This document shows, one piece after another, positions 48,800 through 64,000 of a stretch of 64,000 nucleotides of DNA. The stretch spans positions 1 through 64,000 of the forward strand of contig NZ_CAMFLA010000001.1 in NCBI RefSeq assembly GCF_945957525.1, in the 5' to 3' direction. The translations under genes and the position numbers were made by a program. Origin of the DNA: an uncultured Aquitalea sp. GTDB taxonomy: Bacteria > Pseudomonadota > Gammaproteobacteria > Burkholderiales > Chromobacteriaceae. Every line of letters begins with the position of its first letter. Positions within the stretch are counted from its first letter, which is position 1. The notes beneath the pieces are model-generated. The model was not told where the DNA came from, searched no databases, and saw only the letters and a list, made by a program, of their open reading frames with translations.

Positions 48800-50896
48800 T
48801 TACTTACGGGCAGCCATTACAGCGTCGGCAACATGCTTCGGCGCTTCAGAGTAGTGCTTGAACTCCATGGAGTACGTAGCACGACCCTGAGTGGCGGAGC
48901 GCAAATCGGTGGAGTAACCGAACATCTCGGCCAGCGGTACCTCGGCCTTGATCTTCTTGCCACCAATACCGTCATCGTCCATACCCTGAACGATGCCGCG
49001 GCGACGGTTCAGGTCACCCATCACATCGCCCATGTACTCTTCCGGCGTTTCCACTTCCACGGCCATCATCGGCTCGAGGATGCACGGACCAGCGCGGCGC
49101 ATGGCTTCCTTGAAGGCGATGGAACCAGCCAGTTCAAACGCGATCTGGGACGAGTCAACGTCATGGTAGGAACCGAAGGTCAGGCGCACAGTAACGTCAA
49201 CCACCGGGAAACCAGCCAAAATACCGTTATTCAGCGAGTTGCGGATACCCTTGTCGACGGAAGGGATGAATTCGCGAGGAATCACACCACCCTTGATCTC
49301 GTCGATGAACTTGTAACCCTGGCCTTCGCCAGACGGTTCCAGAGTAATCGTACAATCGCCGTACTGACCCTTACCACCGGACTGCTTGGCATGCTTACCT
49401 TGCACGTCGGTAACAGTCTTGGTGATGGTTTCGCGGTAAGCCACTTGCGGAGCGCCAACGTTGGCTTCAACGCCGAATTCGCGACGCATGCGGTCAACCA
49501 GAATTTCCAGGTGCAGCTCGCCCATACCGGAGATGATGGTCTGGCCGGACTCTTCGTCGGTGCGAACGCGGAAAGACGGGTCTTCCTTGGCCAGACGATT
49601 CAGGGCGACGCCCATCTTCTCCTGGTCAGCCTTGGTCTTCGGCTCTACAGCAACGTGGATTACCGGATCCGGGAACTCCATGCGTTCCAGAATGATCGGG
49701 GAGTCAACGGAACACAGGGTTTCACCAGTGGTGACTTCCTTCAGACCGATGGCGGCAGCGATGTCGCCAGCACGCACTTCTTCGATCTCTTTGCGTTCGT
49801 TGGCGTGCATTTGCACGATACGACCGATACGTTCTTTCTTGCCCTTGACAGAGTTCAGCACGGTATCGCCGGACTGAACCACGCCGGAGTAGACGCGGAA
49901 GAAGGTCAGCTGACCCACATACGGGTCATTCATCAGCTTGAACGCCAGAGCAGAGAACGGCTCTTCGTCGGAAGCGTGACGCTCAGCTTCAACACCATCA
50001 ACCTCGCCCTTGATCGCCGGCACTTCGGTCGGCGACGGCAGCAGCTCGATCACGGCATCCAGCATGCGCTGCACACCCTTGTTCTTGAAGGCGGAGCCGC
50101 ACAGCATCGGCTGGATTTCGCACTTCAGGGTACGTTCGCGCAGACCAGCGATGATTTCTTCTTCGGTCAGCATGTCGCCGCCCAAGTACTTATCCATCAT
50201 CTCGTCGCTGACTTCGGCAGCGGCTTCAACCATCTTTTCACGCCACTCTTCAGCGACGGAAACCAGATCAGCCGGGATATCGCCGTACTCGAACTTCATG
50301 CCTTGGGAAGCTTCATCCCAAATAATGGCCTTCATTTTGAGCAGGTCGACAACACCGGTGAAACCGTCTTCAGCGCCGATCGGCACAACGATGGGAACCG
50401 GATTGCCGCGCAGGCGGGTCTTAACCTGTTCCACGGCGCGGAAGAAGTTGGCACCTTGACGGTCCATCTTGTTCACGAACGCGATACGCGGAACATGGTA
50501 CTTGTTGGCCTGACGCCAAACGGTTTCGGACTGGGGCTGAACACCGCCCACCGCGCAGTACACCATCACAGCGCCGTCCAGAACACGCATGGAACGCTCT
50601 ACCTCAATGGTAAAGTCCACGTGACCCGGGGTGTCGATGATGTTGAAGCGGTGCTCGGGGAACTGCATCCCCATACCCTTCCAGAAGGTGGTGGTAGCAG
50701 CAGAGGTAATGGTGATGCCACGCTCCTGCTCCTGCTCCATCCAGTCCATGGTGGCGGCGCCATCATGCACTTCACCGATCTTGTGATTAACACCGGTGTA
50801 AAACAGGATACGCTCGGTAGTTGTGGTCTTACCGGCGTCAATGTGAGCGGAGATACCGATATTACGGTAGCGCTCGATAGGGGTTTTTCTAGCCAC
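48800..50896 (-). CDS. fusA: elongation factor G
   Basis: This 698-residue GTPase drives translocation. The G domain has [23 protein letters not shown] and NKMDRQGA, and domains III-V follow with typical [11 protein letters not shown] and [23 protein letters not shown]. The length is normal for the canonical bacterial EF-G. It follows rpsG by 30 bp. Confidence 0.98.
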   Translation of the reverse strand: MARKTPIERYRNIGISAHIDAGKTTTTERILFYTGVNHKIGEVHDGAATMDWMEQEQERGITITSAATTTFWKGMGMQFPEHRFNIIDTPGHVDFTIEVERSMRVLDGAVMVYCAVGGVQPQSETVWRQANKYHVPRIAFVNKMDRQGANFFRAVEQVKTRLRGNPVPIVVPIGAEDGFTGVVDLLKMKAIIWDEASQGMKFEYGDIPADLVSVAEEWREKMVEAAAEVSDEMMDKYLGGDMLTEEEIIAGLRERTLKCEIQPMLCGSAFKNKGVQRMLDAVIELLPSPTEVPAIKGEVDGVEAERHASDEEPFSALAFKLMNDPYVGQLTFFRVYSGVVQSGDTVLNSVKGKKERIGRIVQMHANERKEIEEVRAGDIAAAIGLKEVTTGETLCSVDSPIILERMEFPDPVIHVAVEPKTKADQEKMGVALNRLAKEDPSFRVRTDEESGQTIISGMGELHLEILVDRMRREFGVEANVGAPQVAYRETITKTVTDVQGKHAKQSGGKGQYGDCTITLEPSGEGQGYKFIDEIKGGVIPREFIPSVDKGIRNSLNNGILAGFPVVDVTVRLTFGSYHDVDSSQIAFELAGSIAFKEAMRRAGPCILEPMMAVEVETPEEYMGDVMGDLNRRRGIVQGMDDDGIGGKKIKAEVPLAEMFGYSTDLRSATQGRATYSMEFKHYSEAPKHVADAVMAARK

Positions 50897-50926
50897 GGTC
50901 TACACCTTAATGAGTGGATGCTGCGC

Positions 50927-51397
50927 TTAGAAGCGGAAGTGCGAGAAGGCCTTGTTGGCTTCTGCCATGCGATGCACTTCGTCACGCTTCTTCATGGCGC
51001 CGCCGCGACCTTCGGACGCGTCGATCAGCTCGCCGGCAAGACGGAGATCCATGGACTTTTCGCCACGCTTGCGCGCAGCATCGCGCAGCCAGCGCATGGC
51101 CAGAGCCATACGACGGGACGGGCGAACTTCAACAGGAACTTGATAGTTGGCGCCACCGACACGGCGGCTTTTCACTTCTACAACCGGCTTGGCATTGGAC
51201 AGTGCTGCGTTGAACACTTCCAGTGCGCTCTTGCCAGTCTTCTTTTCGATCTGGGCCAATGCGCCGTAGATGATGCGTTCTGCAACGGCTTTTTTGCCGT
51301 CGATCATCACGACGTTCATGAACTTGGACAGATCCTGGGAACCGAACTTCGGATCCGGCAGAATTTCGCGCTTGGGGACTTCTCTGCGTCTTGGCAT
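50927..51397 (-). CDS. rpsG: 30S ribosomal protein S7
   Basis: This 156-residue assembly-initiating head protein starts [20 protein letters not shown] and has the [16 protein letters not shown] hairpin at the mRNA exit. In E. coli it represses the str operon. It lies 97 bp after rpsL. Confidence 0.98.
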   Translation of the reverse strand: MPRRREVPKREILPDPKFGSQDLSKFMNVVMIDGKKAVAERIIYGALAQIEKKTGKSALEVFNAALSNAKPVVEVKSRRVGGANYQVPVEVRPSRRMALAMRWLRDAARKRGEKSMDLRLAGELIDASEGRGGAMKKRDEVHRMAEANKAFSHFRF

Positions 51398-51494
51398 GTT
51401 ACTTCCTTACATATTCAGTTGAGCTTAGGCTCATGACCACCCAACAAAGCGGTCACTTACTCGACGACCTCAAGCCGCCTCGAGAACATCCCAA

Positions 51495-51866
51495 TTACTT
51501 AGGACGCTTGGCACCGTACTTGGAACGGGCTTGCTTACGGTCTTTAACACCTGCAGTGTCAAGGGAACCGCGCACGGTGTGGTAACGCACACCCGGGAGG
51601 TCTTTTACACGACCGCCGCGAATCAGCACCACGGAGTGCTCTTGCAGGTTGTGGCCTTCACCGCCGATGTACGAAATCACTTCGAAACCGTTGGTCAAAC
51701 GAACCTTGCACACCTTACGCAGAGCCGAGTTCGGCTTCTTCGGGGTGGTGGTGTAAACACGGGTGCACACGCCACGCTTCTGCGGGCAGGCTTCCAGCGC
51801 AGGCACCTTGCTGTTCGCCGTAATGGCGACGCGGCCCTTGCGAACGAGTTGGTTGATGGTTGGCAT
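51495..51866 (-). CDS. rpsL: 30S ribosomal protein S12
   Basis: This 123-residue decoding-centre protein ([33 protein letters not shown]) keeps the Lys residues of PKKPNSA and [11 protein letters not shown] that determine streptomycin response in the wild-type (susceptible) form. It is the first gene of the str operon. Confidence 0.98.
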   Translation of the reverse strand: MPTINQLVRKGRVAITANSKVPALEACPQKRGVCTRVYTTTPKKPNSALRKVCKVRLTNGFEVISYIGGEGHNLQEHSVVLIRGGRVKDLPGVRYHTVRGSLDTAGVKDRKQARSKYGAKRPK

Positions 51867-51925
51867 TACTATCAGTTCCTAGTTGAATCATTCCCAGAGA
51901 CAACACGCCTCCAGAAAGACGGAGG

Positions 51926-51955
51926 ATTATATTTTAGTCAATGCTTTTTCGTCAA
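51926..51955 (-). promoter_or_regulatory. sigma-70 promoter of the str operon
   Basis: On the minus strand TTGACG (51950-51955), an 18-bp spacer and TATAAT (51926-51931) form a near-consensus promoter 60 bp before rpsL. A CCTCC/GGAGG leader hairpin follows at 51908-51925. The -35 lies only a few bases after the rpoC terminator. Confidence 0.85.
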
Positions 51956-51960
51956 ACGAA

Positions 51961-52003
51961 AAACGCTGCCGCACCAATGTTAACCATTGATGAGGCAGCG
52001 TTT
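51961..52003 (-). terminator. terminator of the rpoBC operon
   Basis: AAACGCTGCC/GGCAGCGTTT with an internal CAATG/CATTG helix is followed by T runs on both strands. It lies about 37 bp after the rpoC stop and abuts the str promoter. Confidence 0.9.
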
Positions 52004-52040
52004 TTTCCACAACCGGGCTTTAGCCCGGCTTCAGGATCGA

Positions 52041-55000
52041 TCAGCTGTGGCTTTCAACCTCGTCGGCAACACTCTCGTCAACGAGACCGCTGCCGGCATC
52101 CAGGCCAAGACTTTGACGGCGACGGCTGCGGTGGTACGCCAGACCGGTACCCGCCGGGATCAGACGACCAACGATCACGTTTTCCTTCAGACCGCGCAGA
52201 TCATCCTTCTTGCCCATGATGGCGGCTTCGGTCAGTACGCGAGTAGTTTCCTGGAAGGAAGCCGCGGAGATGAAGGAGTCGGTGGACAGCGAAGCCTTGG
52301 TGATACCCAGCAGTACGTTTTCGTACTGAGCGCATTCCTTCTCTTCGGCAACCATCTTGTCGTTCATTTCCAGCACATCGGCGCGTTCAACCTGCTCGCC
52401 CTGGATGAATTCGGTGTCGCCGCTGTCGACGATGATGACGCGACGCAGCATCTGGCGAATGATCACCTCGATATGCTTGTCGTTAATCTTCACGCCTTGC
52501 AGACGGTACACTTCCTGCACTTCCTGAACGATGTAGCGAGCCAACGCTTCGATACCTTGCAGGCGCAGGATGTCGTGCGGGTCCACCGGTCCGTCGACGA
52601 TCAATTCGCCTCGGTTCACAACCTGACCATCGTGCACCAGTACGTGCTTGTCCTTCGGAATCAGGTTCTCGTAGGCGCTGCCTTCCAGATCGGTAATGAT
52701 CAGGCGCTGCTTGCCCTTGGTGTCCTTACCGAACGATACAGTACCAGTCACTTCGGCCAACATGCCGGCATCCTTCGGCGAGCGGGCTTCAAACAGCTCG
52801 GCCACGCGCGGCAGACCACCGGTAATGTCGCGAGTCTTGGAGGATTCTTGCGGGATACGGGCCAGCACTTCACCCTTGCCCACTTCCTGACCATCGCGCA
52901 CGGTAATGATGGCACCCACTTGGAAGGTGATGGAAACGGAAGCCTCCGAACCAGCCAGCTTCACTTCGTTGCCGTTTTCGTCCAGCAGCTTCACCAACGG
53001 ACGCAGCATCTTGGACTGCGAACCGGCGCGGCGCTTCGGATCGATAACCACCAGCGTGGACAGACCCGTCACTTCGTCGGTCTGCTTGGCAACCGTAGTG
53101 CCCTCTTCCACGTTTTCAAATTTCACGCGGCCGGCGTACTCGGTGATGATCGGACGGGTGTGCGGATCCCAGGTGGCCAAAACGGTGCCAGCCTTGATCT
53201 GCAGGCCATCGGTCACCATCAGGGTGGCGCCGTACGGTACTTTGTGACGCTCGCGCTCGCGACCCATATCGTCATGGATGACCACTTCACCGGAGCGGGT
53301 GATCACGATCAGCTCGCCCTTGGTGTTGGCTACATAACGCATCTGGCTGGAGAAGCGCACGGTACCGTTGGACTTGCCTTCCACCTGGCTGGCGGCAGCG
53401 TTACGCGAAGCTGCACCACCGATGTGGAAGGTACGCATGGTCAGCTGGGTACCCGGCTCACCAATGGACTGAGCGGCGATCACGCCAACGGCTTCGCCGG
53501 CGTTCACGCGTTTGCCGCGCGCCAGGTCGCGACCGTAGCACTTAGCGCACAGGCCATAGCGCGTGTCGCAAGTGATGGCGGTGCGAACCTTGACTTCGTC
53601 GATGCCGAGGCTGTCGATGACGTCAACCATATGCTCGTCAAGCAGGGAGCCGGCTTCGATCACGGTTTCGCCGCTGGACGGATCAACCACATCGATGGCT
53701 GCTACGCGGCCGAGAATACGATCGCGCAGGGCTTCGATAACGTCGCCGCCTTGCAGCACAGCCTTCATGGTGAAGCCGTTGGTGGTGCCGCAATCGTCCT
53801 CGATCACTACCAGGTCCTGGGTCACGTCCACCAGACGGCGAGTCAGGTAACCGGAGTTGGCAGTCTTCAAGGCGGTATCCGCCAGACCCTTACGCGCACC
53901 GTGGGTCGAAATGAAGTACTGGAGTACGGTCAGACCTTCACGGAAGTTCGCGGTAATCGGCGTTTCGATAATGGAACCGTCAGGCTTGGCCATCAGACCC
54001 CGCATGCCGGCCAGCTGCTTGATCTGCGCTGCGGAACCCCGTGCGCCGGAGTCGGCCATCATGTAAATGGAGTTGAAGGACTCCTGATCGACTTCCTTGC
54101 CGTCGCGGTCCAGCACCTTTTGCTTGGACAGCTCGTCCATCATCGCCTTGGCGATCTTGTCGCCGGTACGGCCCCAGATGTCCACTACCTTGTTGTAGCG
54201 TTCGCCCTGGGTGACCAGACCTTGACGGTACTGCTCTTCAATCTCCTTGACCTCCTTGTTGGCTTCGGAGAGGAGCTCGACCTTCTTGGCCGGAATCTGC
54301 ATGTCGTCCACGCAGATGGAAATACCACCGCGGGTGGAGTAGCCGAAACCGGTGTACATCAGCTGGTCAGCGAAGATGACGGTATCGCGAATGCCGCAAC
54401 GACGGAACGAGGCGTTGATCAGCTTGGAGATTTCCTTCTTCTTCAGCGCCTTGTTGATGTGCTCGAACGGCAGGCCCTTCGGCAGGATATCGGACAGGAT
54501 GGCGCGGCCAACCGTGGTGTCGTAACGCTTGATCACCGGCTGGAATTCGCCTTGCTCGTCCTTTTCCCACTCGCGCAGACGCACAGTAATACGGGTGGCC
54601 AACTCGACTTGACGGGTTTCGTAAGCGCGATGCACTTCCTTGGTGTCGGCAAACACCATGCCTTCGCCCTTGCCGTTCACCTTGTCGCGAGTCATGTAGT
54701 ACAGACCCAGCACGATATCCTGGGACGGTACGATGATCGGTTCGCCGTTGGCCGGAGACAGCACATTGTTGGTGGCCAGCATCAGCGTGCGGGCTTCCAT
54801 TTGCGCTTCCAGGCTCAGCGGCACGTGTACGGCCATCTGGTCACCGTCGAAGTCGGCGTTGAACGCCGCGCAAACCAGCGGGTGCAGCTGGATTGCCTTG
54901 CCTTCGATCAGCACCGGTTCGAACGCCTGGATACCCAGACGGTGCAGGGTCGGCGCACGGTTCAGCAGTACCGGATGTTCGCGGATGACGTCTTCGAGGA

Positions 55001-56231
55001 TGTCCCACACTTCCGGCACTTCTTGTTCAACCAGCTTCTTGGCGGCCTTGATGGTGGAGGCCAGGCCCATCACTTCCAGCTTGTGGAAGATGAAAGGCTT
55101 GAACAGTTCCAGCGCCATCTTCTTCGGCAAACCGCACTGATGCAGACGCAGGGTCGGGCCCACGGTAATCACGGAACGACCGGAGTAGTCCACACGCTTA
55201 CCCAGCAGGTTTTGACGGAAGCGACCGCCCTTACCCTTGATCATGTCAGCCAGCGACTTCAACGGACGTTTGTTGGCGCCGGTCATGGCCTTGCCGCGAC
55301 GACCGTTATCCAGCAGCGAATCAACCGATTCCTGCAGCATGCGCTTTTCGTTGCGGACGATGATGTCCGGCGCGCGCAATTCCAACAGACGCTTCAGGCG
55401 GTTGTTGCGGTTGATGACGCGACGGTACAGATCGTTTAGGTCGGAAGTCGCGAAGCGACCGCCATCCAGCGGCACCAGCGGACGCAGTTCCGGCGGCAGC
55501 ACCGGCAGCACTTCCAGAATCATCCACTCCGGCTTCATGCCCGAACGTTGGAAGGCTTCCAGTACTTTGAGGCGCTTGGCAATCTTCTTGATCTTGGTGT
55601 CGGAACTGGTGGATTCCAGCTCGCGACGCAGCGTTTCGATCTCGCTGTCCAGATCCAGCTTGCGCAGCAGCTCCTTCACCGCTTCGGCGCCCATCATGGC
55701 GACGAACTCTTCACCGTACTGGTCTTCCTTGTCCAGGAAGTCCTCTTCGGTCAGCAGCTGGCGGTACTGCAGCGGCGTCATGCCCGGATCGGTCACGACG
55801 AACGCTTCGAAATACAGCACGCGTTCGATATCGCGCAGGGTCATGTCGAGCACCATGCCCAGGCGGGACGGCAGGCTCTTCAGGAACCAGATGTGCGCGG
55901 TCGGGCTAGCCAGTTCGATGTGACCCATGCGCTCGCGACGCACTTTGGACAGGGTAACTTCCACGCCGCATTTCTCGCAGATGACTCCACGATGCTTGAG
56001 GCGTTTGTACTTGCCGCACAGGCACTCGTAATCCTTAACCGGCCCGAAAATACGAGCGCAGAACAAGCCGTCGCGTTCCGGTTTGAAGGTACGGTAGTTG
56101 ATGGTTTCCGGCTTCTTGACTTCACCATAAGACCAGGAACGGATCTTGTCGGGGGAAGCGATGCCGATTTTAATCGCATCAAACTCTTCTTCTTGCGTTA
56201 CTTGCTTAAAGAGGTCGAGCAGAGCTTTCAT
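52041..56231 (-). CDS. rpoC: RNA polymerase beta' subunit
   Basis: This 1396-residue subunit contributes the catalytic magnesium site NADFDGDQM (about 460) and the N-terminal zinc ribbon ([19 protein letters not shown], about 70-88). The second zinc site ([19 protein letters not shown]) and trigger-loop region ([16 protein letters not shown]) are intact. A 9-mer motif copy lies at 52752-52760 as Leu-Ala-Glu. Confidence 0.99.
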   Translation of the reverse strand: MKALLDLFKQVTQEEEFDAIKIGIASPDKIRSWSYGEVKKPETINYRTFKPERDGLFCARIFGPVKDYECLCGKYKRLKHRGVICEKCGVEVTLSKVRRERMGHIELASPTAHIWFLKSLPSRLGMVLDMTLRDIERVLYFEAFVVTDPGMTPLQYRQLLTEEDFLDKEDQYGEEFVAMMGAEAVKELLRKLDLDSEIETLRRELESTSSDTKIKKIAKRLKVLEAFQRSGMKPEWMILEVLPVLPPELRPLVPLDGGRFATSDLNDLYRRVINRNNRLKRLLELRAPDIIVRNEKRMLQESVDSLLDNGRRGKAMTGANKRPLKSLADMIKGKGGRFRQNLLGKRVDYSGRSVITVGPTLRLHQCGLPKKMALELFKPFIFHKLEVMGLASTIKAAKKLVEQEVPEVWDILEDVIREHPVLLNRAPTLHRLGIQAFEPVLIEGKAIQLHPLVCAAFNADFDGDQMAVHVPLSLEAQMEARTLMLATNNVLSPANGEPIIVPSQDIVLGLYYMTRDKVNGKGEGMVFADTKEVHRAYETRQVELATRITVRLREWEKDEQGEFQPVIKRYDTTVGRAILSDILPKGLPFEHINKALKKKEISKLINASFRRCGIRDTVIFADQLMYTGFGYSTRGGISICVDDMQIPAKKVELLSEANKEVKEIEEQYRQGLVTQGERYNKVVDIWGRTGDKIAKAMMDELSKQKVLDRDGKEVDQESFNSIYMMADSGARGSAAQIKQLAGMRGLMAKPDGSIIETPITANFREGLTVLQYFISTHGARKGLADTALKTANSGYLTRRLVDVTQDLVVIEDDCGTTNGFTMKAVLQGGDVIEALRDRILGRVAAIDVVDPSSGETVIEAGSLLDEHMVDVIDSLGIDEVKVRTAITCDTRYGLCAKCYGRDLARGKRVNAGEAVGVIAAQSIGEPGTQLTMRTFHIGGAASRNAAASQVEGKSNGTVRFSSQMRYVANTKGELIVITRSGEVVIHDDMGRERERHKVPYGATLMVTDGLQIKAGTVLATWDPHTRPIITEYAGRVKFENVEEGTTVAKQTDEVTGLSTLVVIDPKRRAGSQSKMLRPLVKLLDENGNEVKLAGSEASVSITFQVGAIITVRDGQEVGKGEVLARIPQESSKTRDITGGLPRVAELFEARSPKDAGMLAEVTGTVSFGKDTKGKQRLIITDLEGSAYENLIPKDKHVLVHDGQVVNRGELIVDGPVDPHDILRLQGIEALARYIVQEVQEVYRLQGVKINDKHIEVIIRQMLRRVIIVDSGDTEFIQGEQVERADVLEMNDKMVAEEKECAQYENVLLGITKASLSTDSFISAASFQETTRVLTEAAIMGKKDDLRGLKENVIVGRLIPAGTGLAYHRSRRRQSLGLDAGSGLVDESVADEVESHS

Positions 56232-56252
56232 TGCGTCTCCAGTCAGAGGACC

Positions 56253-56274
56253 GGCGCGGTGAAATGACCGCGCC
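56253..56274 (-). promoter_or_regulatory. intercistronic hairpin rpoB-rpoC
   Basis: An 8-bp stem GGCGCGGT/ACCGCGCC with a 6-nt loop fills much of the 54-bp gap between rpoB and rpoC. There is no T-tract, so it is likely an mRNA-processing or stabilising element. Confidence 0.5.
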
Positions 56275-56285
56275 GCGCCGCTCTA

Positions 56286-60461
<4,176 letters not shown>

Positions 60462-60568
60462 AGAGTCTCCATCGAGGTGGTAGTGGCGCAAGAAATCAAA
60501 AGTCAGCAGCCACGCCGGGTAATTGCTGGCTTTTACTATCTTTGTTTCGGCCAACTACAAGCGCAATA

Positions 60569-60594
60569 AGGCTGGCGGATTTCTCCGCCAGCCT
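60569..60594 (-). terminator. attenuator-like hairpin between rplL and rpoB
   Basis: An 11-bp stem AGGCTGGCGGA/TCCGCCAGCCT with a 4-nt loop is followed on the minus strand by only TATTG. This gives partial termination as expected for the rplL-rpoB attenuator known in E. coli, which sets the ratio of L7/L12 to polymerase. A motif copy TTGGCCGAA follows at 60546-60554. Confidence 0.75.
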
Positions 60595-60616
60595 CACCCT
60601 CTTTTTTCAAAGAAGA

Positions 60617-60988
60617 TTATTTGATTTCAGCCTTGGCACCGGCTTCAGTCAGCTGCTTCAGAACGTCTTCGGCTTCAGCCTTGGCTACGCCTTCCTTAAC
60701 GGTCTTCGGAGCGCCGTCAACCATGTCCTTGGCTTCCTTCAGGCCCAGGCCGGTGATAGCACGTACAACCTTGATCACGTTAACCTTGTTGTCGCCAGCG
60801 GCGGTCAGGACAACGTCAAACTCGGTCTTCTCTTCAGCAGCAGCAGCGCCACCAGCAGCCGGGCCGGCAACGGCAACCGCAGCAGCGGAAACGCCGAACT
60901 TCTCTTCGAACGCCTTAACCAGGTCGTTCAGTTCCATCACGGTCAGACCAGCAACGGCCTCGAGGATGTCTTCTTTGGTGATTGCCAT
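60617..60988 (-). CDS. rplL: 50S ribosomal protein L7/L12
   Basis: This 123-residue stalk protein has an N-terminal dimer domain, an Ala/Gly-rich hinge ([18 protein letters not shown]) and a C-terminal factor-binding domain ([23 protein letters not shown]). It lies 36 bp after rplJ. Confidence 0.98.
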   Translation of the reverse strand: MAITKEDILEAVAGLTVMELNDLVKAFEEKFGVSAAAVAVAGPAAGGAAAAEEKTEFDVVLTAAGDNKVNVIKVVRAITGLGLKEAKDMVDGAPKTVKEGVAKAEAEDVLKQLTEAGAKAEIK

Positions 60989-61024
60989 GTGAAAATCTCC
61001 TGAATTCTATAAGAATCAAATAAG

Positions 61025-61519
61025 TTAAGCGGCTTCGGCTTGCTTCTCTGCCAGTGCGGCCAGTGCGCGGGCAAAGCCAGCGACCGGAGCCTGCATAACA
61101 TAGAGAAGCTTGGACAGCAGTTCTTCGCGGCTCGGGATGGATGCCAGCTCAGCAACCTGAGCAGCATTCAGAACCTTGCCATCGTAGGAACCAGCTTTGA
61201 CGACGATCTTGTCGTCAGCCTTGGCAAATTGATGCAGCACCTTGGCAGCAGCTACCGGGTCGGCGGAAACAGCGTAAACCAGCGGGCCGACCATTTGGTC
61301 AGCCAAACCGGCGAACTGAGTGCCTTCCACAGCACGGCGCACCAGCGTGTTCTTCAGAACGCGCAGGAATACGCCATTCTCACGCGCCTGAGCGCGGAGT
61401 TTGGTCATGCTGCTAACCTCGATGCCCCGATATTCAGCGATAACGAGGGTCTGGGCGCCTGCCAATACGGCAGATACCTCAGCGACGACCGCCTTTTTAT
61501 CTTCGATATTGAGACTCAA
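61025..61519 (-). CDS. rplJ: 50S ribosomal protein L10
   Basis: This 164-residue protein anchors L7/L12 to the stalk base. [22 protein letters not shown] and [20 protein letters not shown] are typical uL10. The start is a TTG 6 nt after AGGAGGT. In E. coli the L10-L7/L12 complex binds the leader of its own mRNA. Here that leader is separated from the gene by a tRNA gene. Confidence 0.97.
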   Translation of the reverse strand: MSLNIEDKKAVVAEVSAVLAGAQTLVIAEYRGIEVSSMTKLRAQARENGVFLRVLKNTLVRRAVEGTQFAGLADQMVGPLVYAVSADPVAAAKVLHQFAKADDKIVVKAGSYDGKVLNAAQVAELASIPSREELLSKLLYVMQAPVAGFARALAALAEKQAEAA

Positions 61520-61541
61520 GGTCTACCTCCTAGACTGAAAT

Positions 61542-61563
61542 GAAGCAGAATGATTTCTGCTTC
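61542..61563 (-). promoter_or_regulatory. hairpin between tRNA-Thr and rplJ
   Basis: A 9-bp stem GAAGCAGAA/TTCTGCTTC with a 4-nt loop lies between the tRNA 3' end and the rplJ Shine-Dalgarno. It may protect the 5' end left by tRNA processing. Confidence 0.45.
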
Positions 61564-61611
61564 GCTTTGCAGCGGCGACCTGTATCAGGAGACATCGTAA
61601 AGAACGGAATC

Positions 61612-61686
<75 letters not shown>

Positions 61687-61704
61687 CCTGAACTCTTTCA
61701 GAAG

Positions 61705-61835
61705 CCTACTTTCGGGTACACCATCTGCGTAGGGTGCTGTCTCCAGCGATTAAGCCTTGCGGCGCCTACGGTCTTTGACAATCTGGCAGTTGCCTGCCAG
61801 CCCAAAGCCTTGACGAGGCGGCTTCCGCCGCCCGT
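61705..61835 (-). promoter_or_regulatory. L10 autoregulatory leader RNA (rplJ leader)
   Basis: On the minus strand CAAAGACCGTAGG (61765-61777) and CCTACGCAGATGGTG (61719-61733) form GTAGG/CCTAC plus ACC/GGT helices separated by a one-sided GCAGAT bulge. This is the kink-turn-like core of the L10(L12)4 binding site. Between them lies CGCAAGGCTTAATCG, and upstream are hairpins with GCAA and GGAA loops. The conserved words agree with my recollection of proteobacterial L10 leaders. Confidence 0.72.
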
Positions 61836-61852
61836 CTAAACTCCAGCAGCCC

Positions 61853-62548
61853 TTAGGCGCTGATGGAGCTGGTATCTACACGAGCGCCGATGCCCATGGT
61901 GCTGGAAACGGCGATCTTTTTCAGATACACACCCTTGGAAGCTGCCGGCTTGGCTTTCACCAGGGCATCAACCAGAGCGGAGAAGTTTTCGCGCAGGGCT
62001 TCTACTTCGAAAGAAGCACGACCCAAGGTAGCGTGAACAATACCAGCCTTATCGGTACGGTACTGAACCTGACCCGCCTTGGCGTTTTTCACAGCCTCGG
62101 CAACGTTCGGGGTAACAGTGCCAACCTTCGGGTTCGGCATCAGGCCACGCGGACCAAGGATTTGACCCAGCTGACCCACAACGCGCATCGCATCCGGAGA
62201 GGCGATAACAACGTCGAAGTCCAGATTGCCGGCCTTCACTTGCTCGGCCAGATCGTCGAAGCCGACGACTTCAGCACCGGCAGCCTTGGCGGCTTCGGCA
62301 TTGGCGCCTTGAGCGAACACAGCAACGCGCACGGACTTGCCGGTACCACGCGGCAGAACCACGGAACCACGGACCACTTGGTCGGATTTACGCGGATCAA
62401 CGCCCAGATTCACGGCAATGTCGATGGACTCGTCAAACTTGGCGGTGGCGGCAGCCTTAACCAGATTCAGCGCTTCCTCAACAGCATAAAGCTTGTTGCG
62501 GTCAACAGTAGCCTTCAGGGATTGCAGACGCTTGGAAACCTTAGCCAT
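61853..62548 (-). CDS. rplA: 50S ribosomal protein L1
   Basis: This 231-residue stalk protein acts in E-site tRNA release and, in E. coli, represses rplK-rpl[27 protein letters not shown] and GRLM-like [14 protein letters not shown] are the usual signatures. It starts immediately after the rplK stop. Confidence 0.98.
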   Translation of the reverse strand: MAKVSKRLQSLKATVDRNKLYAVEEALNLVKAAATAKFDESIDIAVNLGVDPRKSDQVVRGSVVLPRGTGKSVRVAVFAQGANAEAAKAAGAEVVGFDDLAEQVKAGNLDFDVVIASPDAMRVVGQLGQILGPRGLMPNPKVGTVTPNVAEAVKNAKAGQVQYRTDKAGIVHATLGRASFEVEALRENFSALVDALVKAKPAASKGVYLKKIAVSSTMGIGARVDTSSISA

Positions 62549-62980
62549 TTACACGCCCTCCACTTCGAGACCCATGGAGCGAGCAGAACCAGCGATGGTG
62601 CGCACGGCAGCATCCAGGTCGGCAGCGGTCAGGTCGGGTTGCTTGGTCTTGGCGATTTCTTCCAGCTGCGCGCGGGTCACCTTGCCTACCTTGTCGGTAT
62701 GCGGCTTGGCGGAACCGGACTTGATGCCGGCGGCTTTCTTCAGCAGGATGGTTGCCGGCGGAGTCTTCATGATGAACGTGAAGGACTTGTCCGCATAGGC
62801 GGTGATCACAACCGGAATCGGCAGACCCGGCTCAACGCCTTGGGTCTGGGCGTTGAACGCCTTGCAGAATTCCATGATGTTCAGACCACGCTGACCCAGA
62901 GCCGGACCGATCGGAGGAGACGGGTTGGCCTTACCAGCGGGCACTTGCAGCTTGATATAGCCGACAATTTTCTTTGCCAC
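62549..62980 (-). CDS. rplK: 50S ribosomal protein L11
   Basis: This 143-residue GTPase-centre protein has [34 protein letters not shown] at the thiostrepton-sensitive N-domain. It is the first gene after the promoter at 63046-63074. Confidence 0.98.
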   Translation of the reverse strand: MAKKIVGYIKLQVPAGKANPSPPIGPALGQRGLNIMEFCKAFNAQTQGVEPGLPIPVVITAYADKSFTFIMKTPPATILLKKAAGIKSGSAKPHTDKVGKVTRAQLEEIAKTKQPDLTAADLDAAVRTIAGSARSMGLEVEGV

Positions 62981-63045
62981 GATTAAAACTCCTGAAATGG
63001 GTTATGACGCAAGCACGAAGCTTGCTCCCCGGACGAAAGCGCAAC

Positions 63046-63074
63046 AGTATATACGCTTTACATTTCACTGCCAA
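63046..63074 (-). promoter_or_regulatory. sigma-70 promoter of the rplKAJL-rpoBC unit
   Basis: On the minus strand TTGGCA (63069-63074), a 17-bp spacer and TATACT (63046-63051) lie between nusG and rplK. A leader hairpin GCAAGC/GCTTGC follows at 63009-63025. Confidence 0.82.
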
Positions 63075-63080
63075 GTGCTA

Positions 63081-63614
63081 TTACAGCTTTTCCACCTGAC
63101 TGAATTCAAGCTCAACAGGGGTGTCGCGACCAAAAATCTGCACTGATACGCGCAGCTTGTTGCGCTCGTAATTAACTTCATCGACGGAACCGTTGAAATC
63201 ATTGAACGGACCATCAATAACGCGAACGCGCTCACCCACCTCAAACAGCACTTTCGGCTTCGGCTTCTCAACGCCCTCTTGCATTTGCTGCATGATGGCC
63301 TCGACTTCCTTCTTGGAAATCGGAGCAGGACGATTCGCCGTACCACCAACAAAACCAGTTACCTTGGGCGTGCTCTTTACTAGGTGCCAGGTATCGTCGG
63401 TCATTTCCATCTCGACAAGCACGTAGCCAGGGAAGAATTTGCGCTCGGTAATGGAGCGGCGGCCATTCTTCACATCGACAACTTCTTCAACAGGCACCAG
63501 AATCTGGCCAAACAAGTCAGCCACCTCGGAACGCTCGATACGCTCGCGCAGGGCTTTCTGCACGCTTTTTTCGAAACCGGAATAGGCGTGAACAACATAC
63601 CAGCGCTTAGCCAT
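63081..63614 (-). CDS. nusG: transcription termination/antitermination factor NusG
   Basis: This 177-residue protein has an NGN domain ([39 protein letters not shown]) that binds polymerase. Its KOW domain ([19 protein letters not shown]) binds S10 or Rho. It overlaps the end of secE by 1 bp. Confidence 0.98.
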   Translation of the reverse strand: MAKRWYVVHAYSGFEKSVQKALRERIERSEVADLFGQILVPVEEVVDVKNGRRSITERKFFPGYVLVEMEMTDDTWHLVKSTPKVTGFVGGTANRPAPISKKEVEAIMQQMQEGVEKPKPKVLFEVGERVRVIDGPFNDFNGSVDEVNYERNKLRVSVQIFGRDTPVELEFSQVEKL

Positions 63615-63970
63615 TATCTACCTCGACCGAGAATTACATCGTAAAACAGCCAGGCCAGACCCGAATCCACCATCCACATGAACAGAGCCAGCACCAGCAC
63701 AAATACAGCCACCATGCCCGTCATCTGCATGGCTTCCTTGCGCGTAGGCCATACAACCTTACGCGCCTCAACCAGAGACTCATTGGCATAAGCCACAAAA
63801 CTCTTGCCCGGCTGGGACACCCACACCACACCGGCAGCCAGCGCAATGCCGGCGATAAAAGCCAGAGCGCGAAGCAAGCCCTGGCCCTCGGGAATCATAT
63901 AGAAGCCGACAATGCCGGCGACCACGAGAAGGCCAGCCAAAGCCAGCTTGATTTTATCTTGCATTTCCAT
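63614..63970 (-). CDS. secE: preprotein translocase subunit SecE
   Basis: This 118-residue protein has three membrane helices (two N-terminal and one after the amphipathic [19 protein letters not shown]), so it is the long proteobacterial form. It has the conserved WPTRKE hinge. The start is placed at the ATG at 63970; an ATG two codons later is possible. The upstream promoter lies outside the window. Confidence 0.95.
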   Translation of the reverse strand: MEMQDKIKLALAGLLVVAGIVGFYMIPEGQGLLRALAFIAGIALAAGVVWVSQPGKSFVAYANESLVEARKVVWPTRKEAMQMTGMVAVFVLVLALFMWMVDSGLAWLFYDVILGRGR

Positions 63971-64000
63971 GGTCGGAATATTCTCTGCGCGTATGCGACA

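Overview
The window looks like a chromosomal segment of a betaproteobacterium of the order Neisseriales, most likely Chromobacteriaceae (Chromobacterium, Aquitalea or Vogesella type). The basis is its GC-rich, strongly third-position-biased coding, the S10-spc-alpha ribosomal order with betaproteobacterial RpoB and RpoC lengths, and the general character of the proteins. The genus is an inference from memory of such proteins, not from a search.

Left part (1-33.6 kb), mixed metabolic and surface genes. Two tandem elongator tRNA-Met genes (the first cut by the window edge) are followed by an Amt-family ammonium transporter and a four-gene chaperone-usher fimbrial cluster (pilin, chaperone, usher, tip adhesin). 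Next come an RsuA-like protein that has lost its catalytic aspartate, an FMN-barrel protein, a GNAT acetyltransferase and a large MASE1/GGDEF/EAL protein. A ribose system on the minus strand runs rbsK-rbsD-rbsA-rbsC-rbsB, followed after a terminator by a FruR/Cra-like LacI regulator. On the plus strand lies an RNA/envelope maintenance cluster: a small secreted protein, miaB, a YciI-like gene, phoH/ybeZ, ybeY, corC and lnt. It is followed by a chemoreceptor, a beta-alanine degradation unit (aptA-mmsA, minus) with a divergent MocR-type regulator and an operator-like repeat, and a MOSC-domain protein.

Right part (33.6-64 kb), one nearly continuous minus-strand information-processing superoperon. 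In transcription order: secE-nusG; promoter; rplK-rplA; an L10-type leader; tRNA-Thr; rplJ-rplL; attenuator-like hairpin; rpoB-rpoC; terminator overlapping the str promoter region; rpsL-rpsG-fusA; a hairpin built from two uptake-like repeats; tuf-rpsJ; a terminator-like hairpin; rplC-rplD-rplW-rplB-rpsS-rplV-rpsC-rplP-rpmC-rpsQ; the spc promoter; rplN-rplX-rplE-rpsN-rpsH-rplF-rplR-rpsE-rpmD-rplO-secY-infA-rpmJ-rpsM-rpsK-rpsD-rpoA-rplQ; and a terminator shared with the convergent MOSC gene.

Main discoveries. (1) A dispersed short motif, core TTGGCCGAA (extended AGGTTGGCCGAA), occurs 20 times. It recruits rare AGG and TTG codons in Arg-Leu-Ala-Glu stretches and forms a perfect inverted pair between fusA and tuf. 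This is the behaviour expected of a DNA uptake sequence, or another selected genome-wide DNA word. (2) A tRNA-Thr gene sits between the L10 autoregulatory leader and rplJ. (3) The infA in the spc operon is strongly diverged, has a TTG start and has lost conserved residues. (4) The RsuA-like protein lacks its catalytic aspartate.
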